From Gracilaria gracilis (lineage: Eukaryota > Rhodophyta > Florideophyceae > Gracilariales > Gracilariaceae): a DNA stretch of 64,000 nucleotides. The stretch is from contig JARGSG010000189.1 of the NCBI GenBank assembly GCA_030374805.1, forward strand, positions 62,001 to 126,000, given 5' to 3'. This document shows, piece after piece, positions 46,012 to 55,861 of this stretch; position 1 is the stretch's first letter, and every line of letters starts with the position of its first letter. The translations under genes were made by a program, and so were the position numbers. The notes below the pieces were generated by a model. The model made no database searches and was not told where the DNA came from. It saw nothing but the letters and a program-made list of their open reading frames with translations.

Positions 46012-46971
46012 TCAGATGCAGGGAGTATTGGAGGAATGCATGATTGAGTGCTTGAGGGCTGGGACAGCTTCTTTTGCGAGAGAGGAATCCATGGGGTGAG
46101 CGAAAGCGGGAGACCCGGGGGAGGTTGTATGTGGGACGTAGCGGAAGAAGTTATTGTCGGAGTGTGCGAGTTGTCGTTTAAGGATTTTTATAGCATCTTT
46201 TCGTAAGATAGTGGCTGTGAACAGGTGCTGTGGGTCTTGGAGGGTGGTGGAGGTGAAACCAGTGTTGCTGACTCGTTTTTGGAAGAGGTCTGTTTGAAGT
46301 TGGAGAAATTTGGTAGGCGGAGGAGACGGTGTTGTTGAGGGCTGAATTGGGAAAGGTGGGTTCGTGGAGGAGAAAGAGGATTTAGTCGGCATTGCAGTGG
46401 CCGAGGGTGAAAGAGATGGAAGAGACAGAGAGGACCATTCGTTCGAGGTGGGGGTTGCTGATGAGAGGAAAAAAAGGGGGCGGTGGAAAAGGTTGGGAAG
46501 GGGAGAGGGAGCAGACGGGGGGCCTACAATATGGTTGGCATTTTGTGTCTGGACGCAAAGAAAGAGCCGTTGCTGGTGGTAGGGGTCGTCGTCGGTGATG
46601 GGGACGTTACCGGAAGAGCGATTGGCGAGAGGATGGGGGGATGGTGGTGGGAGTTGGGGAGCGGAATTGTGACGCTTTGTGCGTGGGAGGAAGTGAGAGA
46701 CTTTGCTGCTGGGAGAGAGGGAAGGCTTGTTGGCAGTGGGACGGCCGGCGCATCTCCTTTGGTGCCCTTGAATGGCAGGGATGGTGCGAGCGAAGAAGGA
46801 GAAGCCTTCAAAGCAGCAAGTACACATGGAGGGGGGCGTTTTAGGGGTGTTGGAAGAGAGGCAGAGTACGTAGCGGGGAGCGTAATATGGCGCACGGAGA
46901 GTGGGATGGAATGATGGGGGAGGTGGTACGAGATGCGAAAGCATTTCAATAGTGAGAGAATAAACGGCCAA
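46012..46971 (-). CDS. Zinc-finger protein of a third related element
   Basis: 319 codons, uninterrupted. Near residue 50 is a C2HC-like finger, 'CTCCFEGFSFFARTIPAIQGHQRRC'-spaced cysteines and histidine (46825-46745). Then comes a Ser/Pro-rich low-complexity middle. The folded C-terminus ('TTLQDPQHLFTATILRKDAIKILKRQLA', then 'HPMDSSLAKEAVPALKHSIM') is repeated by the relic at 47390-47779, proving this strand is coding. Family unknown. Confidence 0.5.
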   Translation of the reverse strand: MAVYSLTIEMLSHLVPPPPSFHPTLRAPYYAPRYVLCLSSNTPKTPPSMCTCCFEGFSFFARTIPAIQGHQRRCAGRPTANKPSLSPSSKVSHFLPRTKRHNSAPQLPPPSPHPLANRSSGNVPITDDDPYHQQRLFLCVQTQNANHIVGPPSAPSPLPNLFHRPLFFLSSATPTSNEWSSLSLPSLSPSATAMPTKSSFSSTNPPFPIQPSTTPSPPPTKFLQLQTDLFQKRVSNTGFTSTTLQDPQHLFTATILRKDAIKILKRQLAHSDNNFFRYVPHTTSPGSPAFAHPMDSSLAKEAVPALKHSIMHSSNTPCI

Positions 46972-47147
46972 TATCTGATATGAGAATTGTTGAAAAGATG
47001 TGCTATAGTTCTATAGAGAGTTTTTATTCGAAGTGTTTTTATTCTTCTAATCGTATTCCATAAGTAGCTATCTATGTGCATATATCTCTATTCGCTCCTG
47101 TATAGTTCTAAATAGGTACCACTTACACACTTGCATTGGCTTCGGAA

Positions 47148-47368
47148 ACTAGCATGAACGGAATTAACATGCTAGTTTGTCTTCCATCTAAACTAGCAAT
47201 GATGGAAATAATCGTGAATGATTCTCTCCACACAAATTAGCACAAGTGAAAATGTGGAAATATTTTCGGAAATTAAGCACATCCAAATTTGGATAAATTC
47301 ACCGGTTTTTTGATTATTTTATTTGGGTCATTTTTGACACCAAAACTAGCATTCCGATAACGCCGACG
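47148..47368. repeat. Right terminus of third element, ACTAGC motifs
   Basis: AACTAGCATG at 47151 and its inverse CATGCTAGTTT at 47169 form a loose palindrome. AAACTAGC recurs at 47200 and 47343, and a degenerate AATTAGC at 47230. Confidence 0.6.
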
Positions 47369-47389
47369 TCCTCCACGACCCCACCTTCT

Positions 47390-47779
47390 CAAAATCCGCC
47401 TCTCCCAACGCCATCTCCTCGGCTACGTAGTGTTTCCAATTTGAAATAGGCCTCTTCCGACACCGAACCTGCATCAATGGTTTTAATCCTACCACACTCC
47501 GCGACCTCCAGCACCTCTTCACTGCCATAATCTTCAGAAAGGATACAACCCAAGTCCCTGAGCAATAACTCAAACTCGCCCACCTCCATAATACCTTCTT
47601 CCACACTCTCGTACGCAATCTGCTCCTGATGCCTCACTCTCGCTGACCCCATGGCTTCCTCCATAGAAAAACAAGCAGTCCCAGCCCTCAAGCACGAAAT
47701 TATGCAGTATGTCGATGACTCCTGCGTCCAGCACGCCACCAAAACCACCGGTGTCGATTCTTTCATCCGCTTCTTCTAA
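47390..47779 (+). pseudogene. Decayed paralog of the 46012-46971 protein, C-terminal part only
   Basis: Reads 'INGFNPTTLRDLQHLFTAIIFRKD' positions near 47470-47540, then, in another frame, 'DPMASSIEKQAVPALKHEIM' (47645-47705), ending at 47779. It starts right after the terminus at 47368, so that element appears to have inserted into, and cut off, an older relative. At least one TGA and two frame changes. Confidence 0.55.
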
Positions 47780-49479
47780 GTGTACAATGTGGCATAGCAC
47801 AATAATGTAGAGAGTCCGAATCGGTCTTGAGAAGGGAGCAGCGGCAGCGTACAGTCGTGTGACTGTAATGAGACCGAGAGGTGGGGGAGAGCCGAAGCAC
47901 CGGGCGGTCGAAGGGAGAGTGGACGGTCGGTATCACCAAGCGCGTACAGGTGCGCGAAAAAGGGTATGAAAGGTCTGAAAAATCTTAGTAGAACCACCGT
48001 GCGGTGTATCGTTAGCGCGAGCTGGCGAGGAAGACGTTCGGCAGAAGATGCTTGTCGTTTACGATTGGGAGGCAGCGAGATCCGAGCTACAACTAAATAT
48101 CGAGTCTGGGCTCCCTACTGACTACTGTACGATCGGTCTAATTTGTCCTGTCACTACCCAACTTGCACGCGTGTCCAACTTGTACGCTGTGCCAACCCGT
48201 CTGGCACTCGATCACCAAATCTTAAACTTGGCGTTGCCATTGCAACGGCCCACAGTGCACTACCCTTTTGTTTGTGAATGGCCAATCGGATACGCTGCGC
48301 ACCAACTTGGGGCAACTATAATACAAGTTAAAGTGCGTCTGATAACACTCGGTAAAAAGGGAGAAAGATTAGTACAGAAATAGGACGGAATTAGTGGAAC
48401 GGTAAGATCTGGTCATGCGCGACGACAACCGAAAAGCTGCATCTAGAAGCGCCATGGCCGGTCTGCCTATGTGTGGCGCGCCTCGTTACGGCAGCGCGTT
48501 CAGTGCCACGGTTTCCCTGTCAGAAACCAGACCAAAGAGCAAGTGGAAGAAGACTGCTGCAGTTCGCGATTTCTGGCCGGGGAAGGGAAAAAACGCAACT
48601 TAATTGGTGTAGGGAATAGATTCAAATCCAACGAATAAAAGTTCAGACATCAGTGACGCGTAGAATATCACTCATACGCGCTTGCCACTGCACGCCTAGC
48701 GTTAACTGCATACGCCACGGACGCTGGCCACGATGTGGCAGTGGCGGCGCGCGCACTCGTTTTTGAATTGGCCTTCCCATTGCGCTCTCGCTCTCGCGCG
48801 CGCTTGCCGTCGGCGTCACGTGTTTTTCTAAAAATTGGAATGTCGTCGTGCGTCGTATGATGTAACATATGGCGCTTTTTGAAGGGGCTTGGAAGCATCC
48901 CTTTTGCTCATTTTTCGAGCATATGCTCAGCTATTACGGCCACTGGGTTATCAGTGGTGTATAGCTAAGCAGAGTGGAAATAGAGCCTTTATTGGTAGTG
49001 TTGGTTTTAGTAGTATTATCATTCATATGTTAGGCTATAGAAACCGTCTTGGACTTCCGGGAACAGAAGTTCGGGCAGTTCTCCTCGCAATTACTCGGTC
49101 CACAAAAGCTCGAGCTTTTCAGCAGTCGTCCATCCAGCCCGAGCGCGGTCAGACCAGAGTCGTAGCATAAAGTCCTTCATTAACATAATGTACAACTATA
49201 CACAATACAACAACAGTAAGTTGAGTACACGTCTAAGCCGGACCGATGACTACAATTGGTAGCAGCGCTCCAAGATTCTAAAAAAATAATTTTTTCTTTC
49301 TACCGTGCTATACTTGTAAAATACATAGTGATTAAAGCCCGAAAGAAACGCAATTACAGCGAAAAAAAAGACAAGAATTTTAAGATACGAAGTACAGAAT
49401 ACAATACCAAGATATAATTAAAAATGAAAACTGCATAAGAACTATACCTCGTCTCGAACTACCTTCTTCTCGAGTCAAC
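47780..49479. other. Spacer, no gene supported
   Basis: Scattered short frames (48048-48383, 48415-48603, 48889-49170, all plus) without motifs. From about 49170 the sequence becomes very AT-rich. Confidence 0.4.
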
Positions 49480-49870
49480 TTTATATTACATATTGAAGCA
49501 GTTCAACACAATAACACTGAAGAAAATATTATTCAAGAAATCACAGAAATTGATAACGAAATACAACTCGACGACTTGGAGAACGATAAACTAGAAAAAA
49601 AAGAAAGTAAAGAATTAAACAATCTACACAATAATCCTCAGTACAAAATGCCTTAAGTCCATAACGAAAATCTAAAGTGCTCATATTGGAAACAAAGAAA
49701 GGGTGTAAGCACGTGGGAAGAACGCAATAAAAGCCATACCCTTTATAAGGCTTTATAAAGAGCATATAATGTCGAAATATATTGTAAATTATGCCGCATT
49801 AAGTACGAAACTACCTTGGAATATATGATACACCCCCAAACCCAGGTTCATGAAGATAAACTACATTGGG
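49480..49870 (+). pseudogene. AT-rich zinc-finger-like relic
   Basis: One frame reads with two in-frame TAA stops: an Asn/Glu-rich stretch ('NNTEENIIQEITEIDNEIQ'), then 'LKCSYWKQRKGVSTWEERNKSH' spacing (49667-49735) and 'YCKLCRIKYETTLEYMIH' (49765-49830). This resembles two C2H2-like fingers. Base composition is far more AT-rich than its neighbours, suggesting separate origin. No family assigned. Confidence 0.3.
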
Positions 49871-50510
49871 CCATTTTTCTGGTTCTAGCCTGGCATATGG
49901 CGCACTCGCTCCCTCCGTTCGGTCCGGGTACACCGTAACTTCCAGGTGGACAGCGACGGCAGTCACTATTTGAATCGAGGCGGGTCAGCGCTAGCGACCA
50001 CGGCAGCCGCAGCGGCCGTTCTCCAACCTCACTTGACCACGTGGGCATTCGACGCACTGCAGACCGTCGGACAAGGAGGTGAGGGGAGAGGAAATGCAAT
50101 CGCCGCCTTCTGTCACGAACACGGCTGTGGTGGGAGGAGATCCGCATGGTCCGCACACGCAGCCCCCTATGAAGCTGTACGAATCGCCACCATTTGCACA
50201 CCTCGGGGATCTGCATATAGTCCATCTGTTCATCCCTGCAAGTTTTTGGCCCGTCGAGCTTCCCGTGTGCTCCTGCACGCATTCAGTGCGCGCACTTTTA
50301 GATATTGTTCCACTTGGGCATTCGAAGCGGCGACGCGCGTTTTCGTACAACGCGACGGTATGGAAGGGATATGGTTTGCAATGCGTGGCATTGGTGGAGG
50401 CGCTAAAAGCGCCCATAGGGCACGTTGGACAGAGGGGAACGCCCAGCGAGTCGCAATATACAACGCGCGAACCCAACGGACACCTTTTTCGCCGCGGCAC
50501 AAATATGTCG
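49860..50510 (-). pseudogene. Cysteine-rich surface protein fragment (GCC2/GCC3-like repeats)
   Basis: Repeated 'C..CP.G..S/R......C..C' blocks: 'CPTCPMGAFSASTNATHC', 'CPSGTISKSARTEC', 'CVECPRGQVRLENGRCGC', 'CRRCPPGSYGVPGPNGGSEC'. This is the ephrin-receptor-like/GCC2-GCC3 pattern of extracellular proteins. A glycosylation site (NAT) precedes one Cys. At least one frame change occurs near 49990, and both ends run into unrelated sequence. It lies on the same strand as the REJ-like relic and could be its displaced upstream part. Confidence 0.55.
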
Positions 50511-50519
50511 TCCCTCATC

Positions 50520-51505
50520 CCTTGGGGCGTTCGTGGCCCCGTCTCCACGACTCCCGACGCCGTTCTGTTTGTACGTCGTCATTCCCTTCGAAATCCCTCT
50601 CAACCACTGTTGCTGTCCCTCCACCAATTTTCTTTGCTGATCCACCTCTTCTATGTTGTACCCCTCTCCCGTGTGCATGTTCTTATCGCTGATCTCCTCC
50701 TTCTCCACAACTTCAACACCCCTCAATCCATGAACCAAACTCCCTATTTTTCTCTCAATAGCCTCCTCTGTTTCAAGTTCTGCCATTGGCAGCACACGCC
50801 CGACTTCTTCCCTCTCCTGGTTCGCAATCTCTTGCTCGAAATTAATTCTTTTCTTCTCGGGTACTCTATTTTGCGTCACGAAAACCAAACTCTCCACTCT
50901 TCGCGTCCTCGCCAGCTGACCACCCCTCACTCTCTCCGTCTCTGCTTCCACCTCTTCGGGCACCCCAGCCTTACACAAGTTATCACCGTTAGTTCCCTTT
51001 CTTCCTCGAAGACCTCACTACCTTGTCCGGTACTACTCCTTGCTATCGTTCTTTTGTCGACATCCGTACGAAGCTCTTTACCCTCTACTATCATATCCCC
51101 GCTATCGCTCTCATCTAAAGCTTGTGCAGTCTTTGCACTTCTTCTACGACCATCTCTCTCCCGATCTCCTAGCAGAACCTTCTTTCCCTTACCTTGCTGC
51201 GCTCCTCTGCTTTTCTTGGGACTAACTTCTTGTTCTCGTGCGTTCGAAATAGGTTTCGTCACCACAATGCTTATCGTTCGTTCCGTTCGCTCTGTTCGCT
51301 CCGATGTTCCATCTTCGATGCCCCTCGCCGCACCGTCGCTCCTTGCCGCACCCTTCCCCCCTTTTTTACTTAAACCATTACGAGGCGCACACTTACTACG
51401 AGCGGTGCGAACTTCGCCACCTACCATTTCGCCACGCCTTCGGCTCTTTGACGCGCGACCGCTAACCTCCTCCACATTCACACCTCTCGTCTTACGTTTC
51501 GCCAT
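50520..51505 (-). pseudogene. Basic, Ser-rich nuclear-type protein with coiled-coil C-terminus
   Basis: Starts MAKRKTRGVNVEEV at 51505. The first 200 residues are very rich in Arg/Lys/Ser ('SGRASKSRRRGEMVGG', 'VSPKKSRGAQQGKGKK'). After a frame change near 50950 it continues as a Glu-rich helix ('KKRINFEQEIANQEREE', 'EEVDQQRKLVEGQQQWL'). The opposite strand is open for 476 codons (50079-51509) but is Leu/Ser/Pro-rich, as expected of an antisense shadow. Family unknown. Confidence 0.4.
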
Positions 51506-51899
51506 ATAGAATCCGAACGGTTCGTTGCTGTTGACGCTGGGCTCTCGACGTCTTAGCCGCTGACCGTGATCGAAGGTCATTGGAATCGGAACTGCTCTGC
51601 TCTCAACGTGTTTGGCGCTCGCCGTGATCGACGTCACCAATCGAATGCACATCCTTAATCGAGGGGAGTGTGGTAGAAATCACCGAATGCGGTTTTTTTA
51701 TTCCCCGATTCCGAAACCAAGAAATTGACACCGAAGTCTCCATTTCTGAACTAGAAAGTTCTCATAATGTCAAAAAACCTACACCATCATATTCGATGTC
51801 CTTCGCTCCTTTTTATGTATCTATGTAGTTCCATTTTGTAGTTCTGCCAAAATGTTTAGTTTCTATTTCGTCCTCAATGGAGAAGTTGGAATGCAATAA
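51506..51899. other. Spacer before copy B; left end of B not located
   Basis: No gene. No sequence matching the right terminus in inverted orientation was found, so copy B apparently lacks terminal inverted repeats or is truncated here. Confidence 0.4.
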
Positions 51900-51959
51900 G
51901 TGCAACTTCTTTAAAGGGGTAAAGGGGGTTGTTTTACATGTATCTTATTTACTACAGGT

Positions 51960-52554
51960 TCCAATCGATTACTATAATAGGATTTGCCGAAGTACCCCAG
52001 CTGTACTCCACTCCATAATCGGCGAACAACTCCTCTCCCACTTCCAGTTTCCGAAGTGCTCGCACCGCAAGCATTTGGTATTCTCGTAGTTAATGCGAGG
52101 TGCTTCCTGTATTTGGAGTTCTAATGACCCACGCATTTGCAGTCCTTCATTTCGCCACACCATCTGCAACTGCATCAATGTCCTTATCAACTTCCATATA
52201 TTTGGGACCGTTAATCGTTCCACCTAATGAAAAAGGAGCGGAGACAATCCATACCGGTATTAAAATTACTCCTTGGCTTCTTTCTGGGAGTTTATGCAAT
52301 ATATCGCCGCGGACGTTAAACTCCATCGCATACCTCCAAAATTGTTTGGAAGGGGCTCCCAATAACTCTTCACCATGTTCTTTGTGTACCTCTTTTCCCT
52401 TCGTTAGGTCATGGTACACCATTGTCCCATAAAAGTAACATATCTCTTCATTTTCCATGAATCTGCGTGTAGTAAACACCCCCACTCCGGCGCCAGGGTG
52501 ACTAATCGTCGACTTACCGATACAACAACCACACATGGTTGCTTCCAGTGCCAA
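51960..52554 (-). pseudogene. SET domain (protein lysine methyltransferase), copy B
   Basis: The N-terminal SET block 'SHPGAGVGVFTTRRFMENEE' is followed by 'YFYGTMVYHD' (52500-52430). In the same frame lower down is 'LAVRALRKLEVGEELFADYG' (52070-52010), the GEEL.xDYG end block. SET enzymes methylate lysines, mostly on histones, using S-adenosylmethionine. The cysteines just before it ('CGCCIG') may be structural. It directly follows the DNA methyltransferase on the same strand, so it could be its C-terminal domain or a downstream gene. A few interruptions. Confidence 0.7.
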
Positions 52555-52639
52555 CCCGGCATTCTAATCCAGAAGCCTCAACTTTTCTTGCAAAGTTTTA
52601 GGGCATTAGTGAAGGGCCTTACGCCTACCAGTCGTGACC

Positions 52640-55063
52640 AAGCTATTATCCTGCCACATTGACGCAAGAAAGTCCACAATATAAGTAGGAAACTTTTGAT
52701 ACTGTGGGCAGCCGGATGGAGCCTTTTATGATCTCGATGGGCGGAGATTCCACTTCGGAAATAAGTTCAACACCCTAATCATAGCATTCCGAACTTTCTG
52801 CGTTACCTGGATATCCGTCTCATTTCTCCCACACACACAATGCGAATTGAAAAATTGCGGCGTGCCTAGCATGAGCAAAGCAGTCAGGGTCCGGCTTACA
52901 CCCGATGAATCTACGATGCAGTTGTAACTCCATGCATGCCATTGCCGTCGAAAACGTCCCCGCAAACAAGTTGACCACAATATTCCCAGACTGGAAAAAC
53001 CGACTGATTAGCCCCTGCAACGATGCCCGAGGTTTCTGTTAGGACCTAACCTTTTGCAAAATGTAGCTCCCACCTTTTTTTCTCTTTTACTGAAGAGTCG
53101 CCCCATTGGACATGGGGGGTACCTGGTCAATGGCACTGTGGTACCCTGTGTTCCTTGACTGACGTTCTCACGTTCACCATCACATAATGCTGTGCGTAGC
53201 TTGGGCCATTTAGAACTACAAGTACAGCGTACTCCATCGCAGAGAAAGGGGAGCACGACGTACGTCCAGGGTTACGCATAGGGTTGCCTTGCGACCGTAC
53301 AAAGTGCACCAGGACCTGGTCGACAGCGAAGGAACGCCTTGGTACTCCGTCTTCATCTTTTCCTTAATGGCAAAAAGTACGTCTCTCAATTCCTGGATCT
53401 GCTCGAAAGCACTAAAGATAGCGAAATGGCCCCCAGGACGTAGCAATCTTGATAGAAACTTTGCAGCCTTCTTCATTTCCTGAGGGCTCAGTACATCGTA
53501 CCAGCTGTTTCTTAGGTCCTTGTTCCCTCTAGAGTTGTACGGAGGGTACATGAGAACCAGTTAAAAATTTCCTAACGGAGACACACCATCTCTACGCAAG
53601 GTCTCGTCCATCTCTACCATATCATCAAACCCGCAATTGGGCAAGAGAAAGTACTTCTCCATCTTCTCTTCACAACTTCGGAAAGCCATTTTGTCATCCA
53701 AAGACGCAGTGGATGGTGGGCGTATCACGCCTACCCCGGATGCTTCGTCACCAGAACTTCCTTTCCCAATGTCGGTCACTATGTTCGTATCACCATCTCC
53801 TTCCTCGCCTCTTCCCTTCTTCGGCTCCGTTGGTTTCCCAATTTCCCCCACCTCCTCCACATCATCCACAATTTGTATGGCTGGTTCTGGTTTAAATATC
53901 GGCGTTTTCACCGTAACAGGGATGTACAATGATTCTTTCAGTGTCAATGGGCTATGGTCTCCATGAAACAGGACACAAGCGAATTCGTGAAACTATCGAA
54001 TCTATGAGAAAATGCCCGTGATGGGTCTCTGGTACACGTCTTCAGAACTGTCCCTTGTCCTGGTTCGAAAATTGAGTAGAACTGCTCATTCACAATAACC
54101 TTGTTGGGGTCCAAAATGAACTCCTTCCCAAGCATTCTGGGGGCAGCATCGATGTCTTGCGGTAAATTCTATGTCCATGGGATGACCTCTGTTTTAATAA
54201 CAGTTTCATATTTGCTCGGTAACAAGCTATGGGCATTATCCCGGTAGAAGAACCCCTTTGTTCTCGTCACAATCGCTTGAAACTGCGTTTCGTCGTATAT
54301 GACTCGGGTGAATGGAATAACCATGACCTCCACGATAGGGAATCTCAGAAATTGAGAAAAACCACCCCATGCCTTCGTTGTGAGCTGCAAACTAAACCCA
54401 GCACGCTGAGCTTGGAGTTCGTTTGATATTTAAGCATTCACAAAAGGTGTGGGATACCCCCTGTCTCCTCTTTCCTCTTCGGGCATACAAATCTTTTTTC
54501 CATGGAAACTTTCTGAATGAGCGAGAGAAATAGAACCCTCTGGAAATGTTTGGCAACGATTGTGGCAAACGGGGGACCACCCGTCCCACTCGCTTACGAG
54601 GTATAGTCATGGACTTTAAAAACTCAATCAAAGTCACATTCTGCGGTACTCCTTTAATGTTCACCTCGGTATAAGCATTCCAGACGTCACTTACACGCCA
54701 GTACCTATCACCGTCCAAAATGTGCAATAACTTCGTTGAGAGGTATGGCTGACGATAAGACCCCTTCAGAGACACGACCCGTAGTTCACTGCCAGTAAAC
54801 GTCGGATGTCCTGGACCCACAAGAATATAGAAGTACTTCTTGGCCAGCGGTGGGACGTTTCGATTCTTGATAATGTAATCAACGAACTCGCTGTGTCCCA
54901 CCTTCTTTGGCCGGTCTTCATCTCGCATTGTCGACGCGTAATGATCGCGGATTGCGAGGCATACTGTGACAAGATCATCTTCGAAGCCATACAGTTTTCC
55001 AACCTTCATACCGGAGCTTGAGAGTGCCTGTGACGTAGACCTCGATGCACTACGTGGAGCCAT
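52640..55063 (-). pseudogene. Beta-class DNA methyltransferase, copy B
   Basis: Starts at the ATG at 55063 ('MAPRSASRS') and keeps a 670-base open stretch to 54392 with 'MKVGKLYG', 'FVDYIIKNRNV' and 'KSMTIPRKRVGRVVP'. The linker (53947-53561) is acidic. Motif IV lies at 53551 ('PPYNSRGNKDL', first Asp not kept), then 'RPGGHFAIFSAFEQ'. Motif I 'NLFAGTFSTAMACME' is at 52975-52935. The motif order marks the beta class. Comparison with copy A shows both are inactive copies of one gene. Confidence 0.75.
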
Positions 55064-55124
55064 TTTATGCACGTACAGGAAGGGGGTGCGTTGATGGGTT
55101 ATGATTCTGATTTTCAAAGCGGGC

Positions 55125-55209
55125 GGGAGATGGCAGCGGACGGGAGATGGCAGCGGACGGGAGATGGCAGCGGACGGGAGATGGCTGCAGACGAGAGATG
55201 GCCGTGGAC
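55125..55209. repeat. 17-bp tandem repeat, five units
   Basis: GGGAGATGGCAGCGGAC three times in a row, then two diverged units. A looser G/A-rich version occupies the same place in copy A (about 2490-2545). Confidence 0.85.
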
Positions 55210-55489
55210 GGGAGAGGATATCGGAGGCGAGAAGGCAGCGCACGGAGAACTGCAGCGGGTGTGGGATAGCCGGCGTAGAGATATGAGAGTGCGCGGGAGA
55301 CGGGAGCGGGCGGGAGAGAATAGCAAATATAGAGCAAGAAGCAGTTTCTTGAAACACGACAGGGAGATGTGCACGATGGCTTAGATGCACTTGAAGCCGT
55401 ATAGAAGTGTCAGGGAAAGCGTGGACATTCGAGGGATACGTAACTTGGTGAATGAAAACATATAAGCGAAGTTATAGGGAATGTCTGGT

Positions 55490-55565
55490 AAGAGAGTGGA
55501 CCAGGGTGGCGTCGCGCTTCATCAGTGCACTGATGAGGCGCTATGACACTCCGTTCCGCTGTCCC
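55490..55565. repeat. Single palindrome of copy B
   Basis: Corresponds to the four hairpins of copy A. The arms are more mismatched. Flanks on both sides match the outer flanks of the copy A cluster (2790s and 4050s). Confidence 0.75.
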
Positions 55566-55684
55566 AGAGTGAGATTAGTCCACCATAAATTTTATTTATT
55601 TCTCCATTGCTCAAACATTGCTGTACAAGTGTACTATAGATGTTAGTAGGTTGATGTAGCTTTGTAAACGTCTCGCGATTATGC

Positions 55685-55691
55685 TATAAAA
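55685..55691 (+). promoter_or_regulatory. Probable TATA box of the ParB-like gene, copy B
   Basis: TATAAAA, 177 bp before the ATG, as in copy A (178 bp). Confidence 0.45.
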
Positions 55692-55861
55692 TGTTATGTA
55701 GGCTCAGTGTATATTTTAAATTAATATTGAGCGGACGCGCATCTGCGATGAGGTAGACAGAAATGAATGGGAGTGAAAGTTACAACTAGCTAACCGATCT
55801 CTCCATCGTTGTCGACGGTCGTAAACAACCTTTTTGATTCTATCAGCCGCGTGTGACCGCG

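Larger units (their letters stand above)
45695..47368. mobile_element. Small element sharing its right end with copies A and B
   Basis: The last 25 bases ('aaactagcattccgataacgccgacg') match the ends at 10957 and 62424 with two or three changes. ACTAGC motifs precede it as they do there. The cargo (46012-46971) is different. The left limit is uncertain. Confidence 0.45.
55064..55861. promoter_or_regulatory. Divergent intergenic control region of copy B
   Basis: Between the methyltransferase and ParB-like start codons: a 17-bp minisatellite, one palindrome and a conserved TATA box. The compact form (0.8 kb) is probably closer to the ancestral arrangement than copy A's 1.9 kb. Confidence 0.6.

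Noticed and set aside
46364-46914. Plus-strand Gly/Arg-rich frames
   Set aside because: Opposite the zinc-finger gene; the paralog at 47390-47779 shows that the minus strand is the coding one.
50079-51509. 476-codon plus-strand open frame
   Set aside because: Leu/Ser/Pro-rich with no motif; it lies antisense to a cysteine-rich relic and a basic coiled-coil gene whose minus-strand readings make sense.
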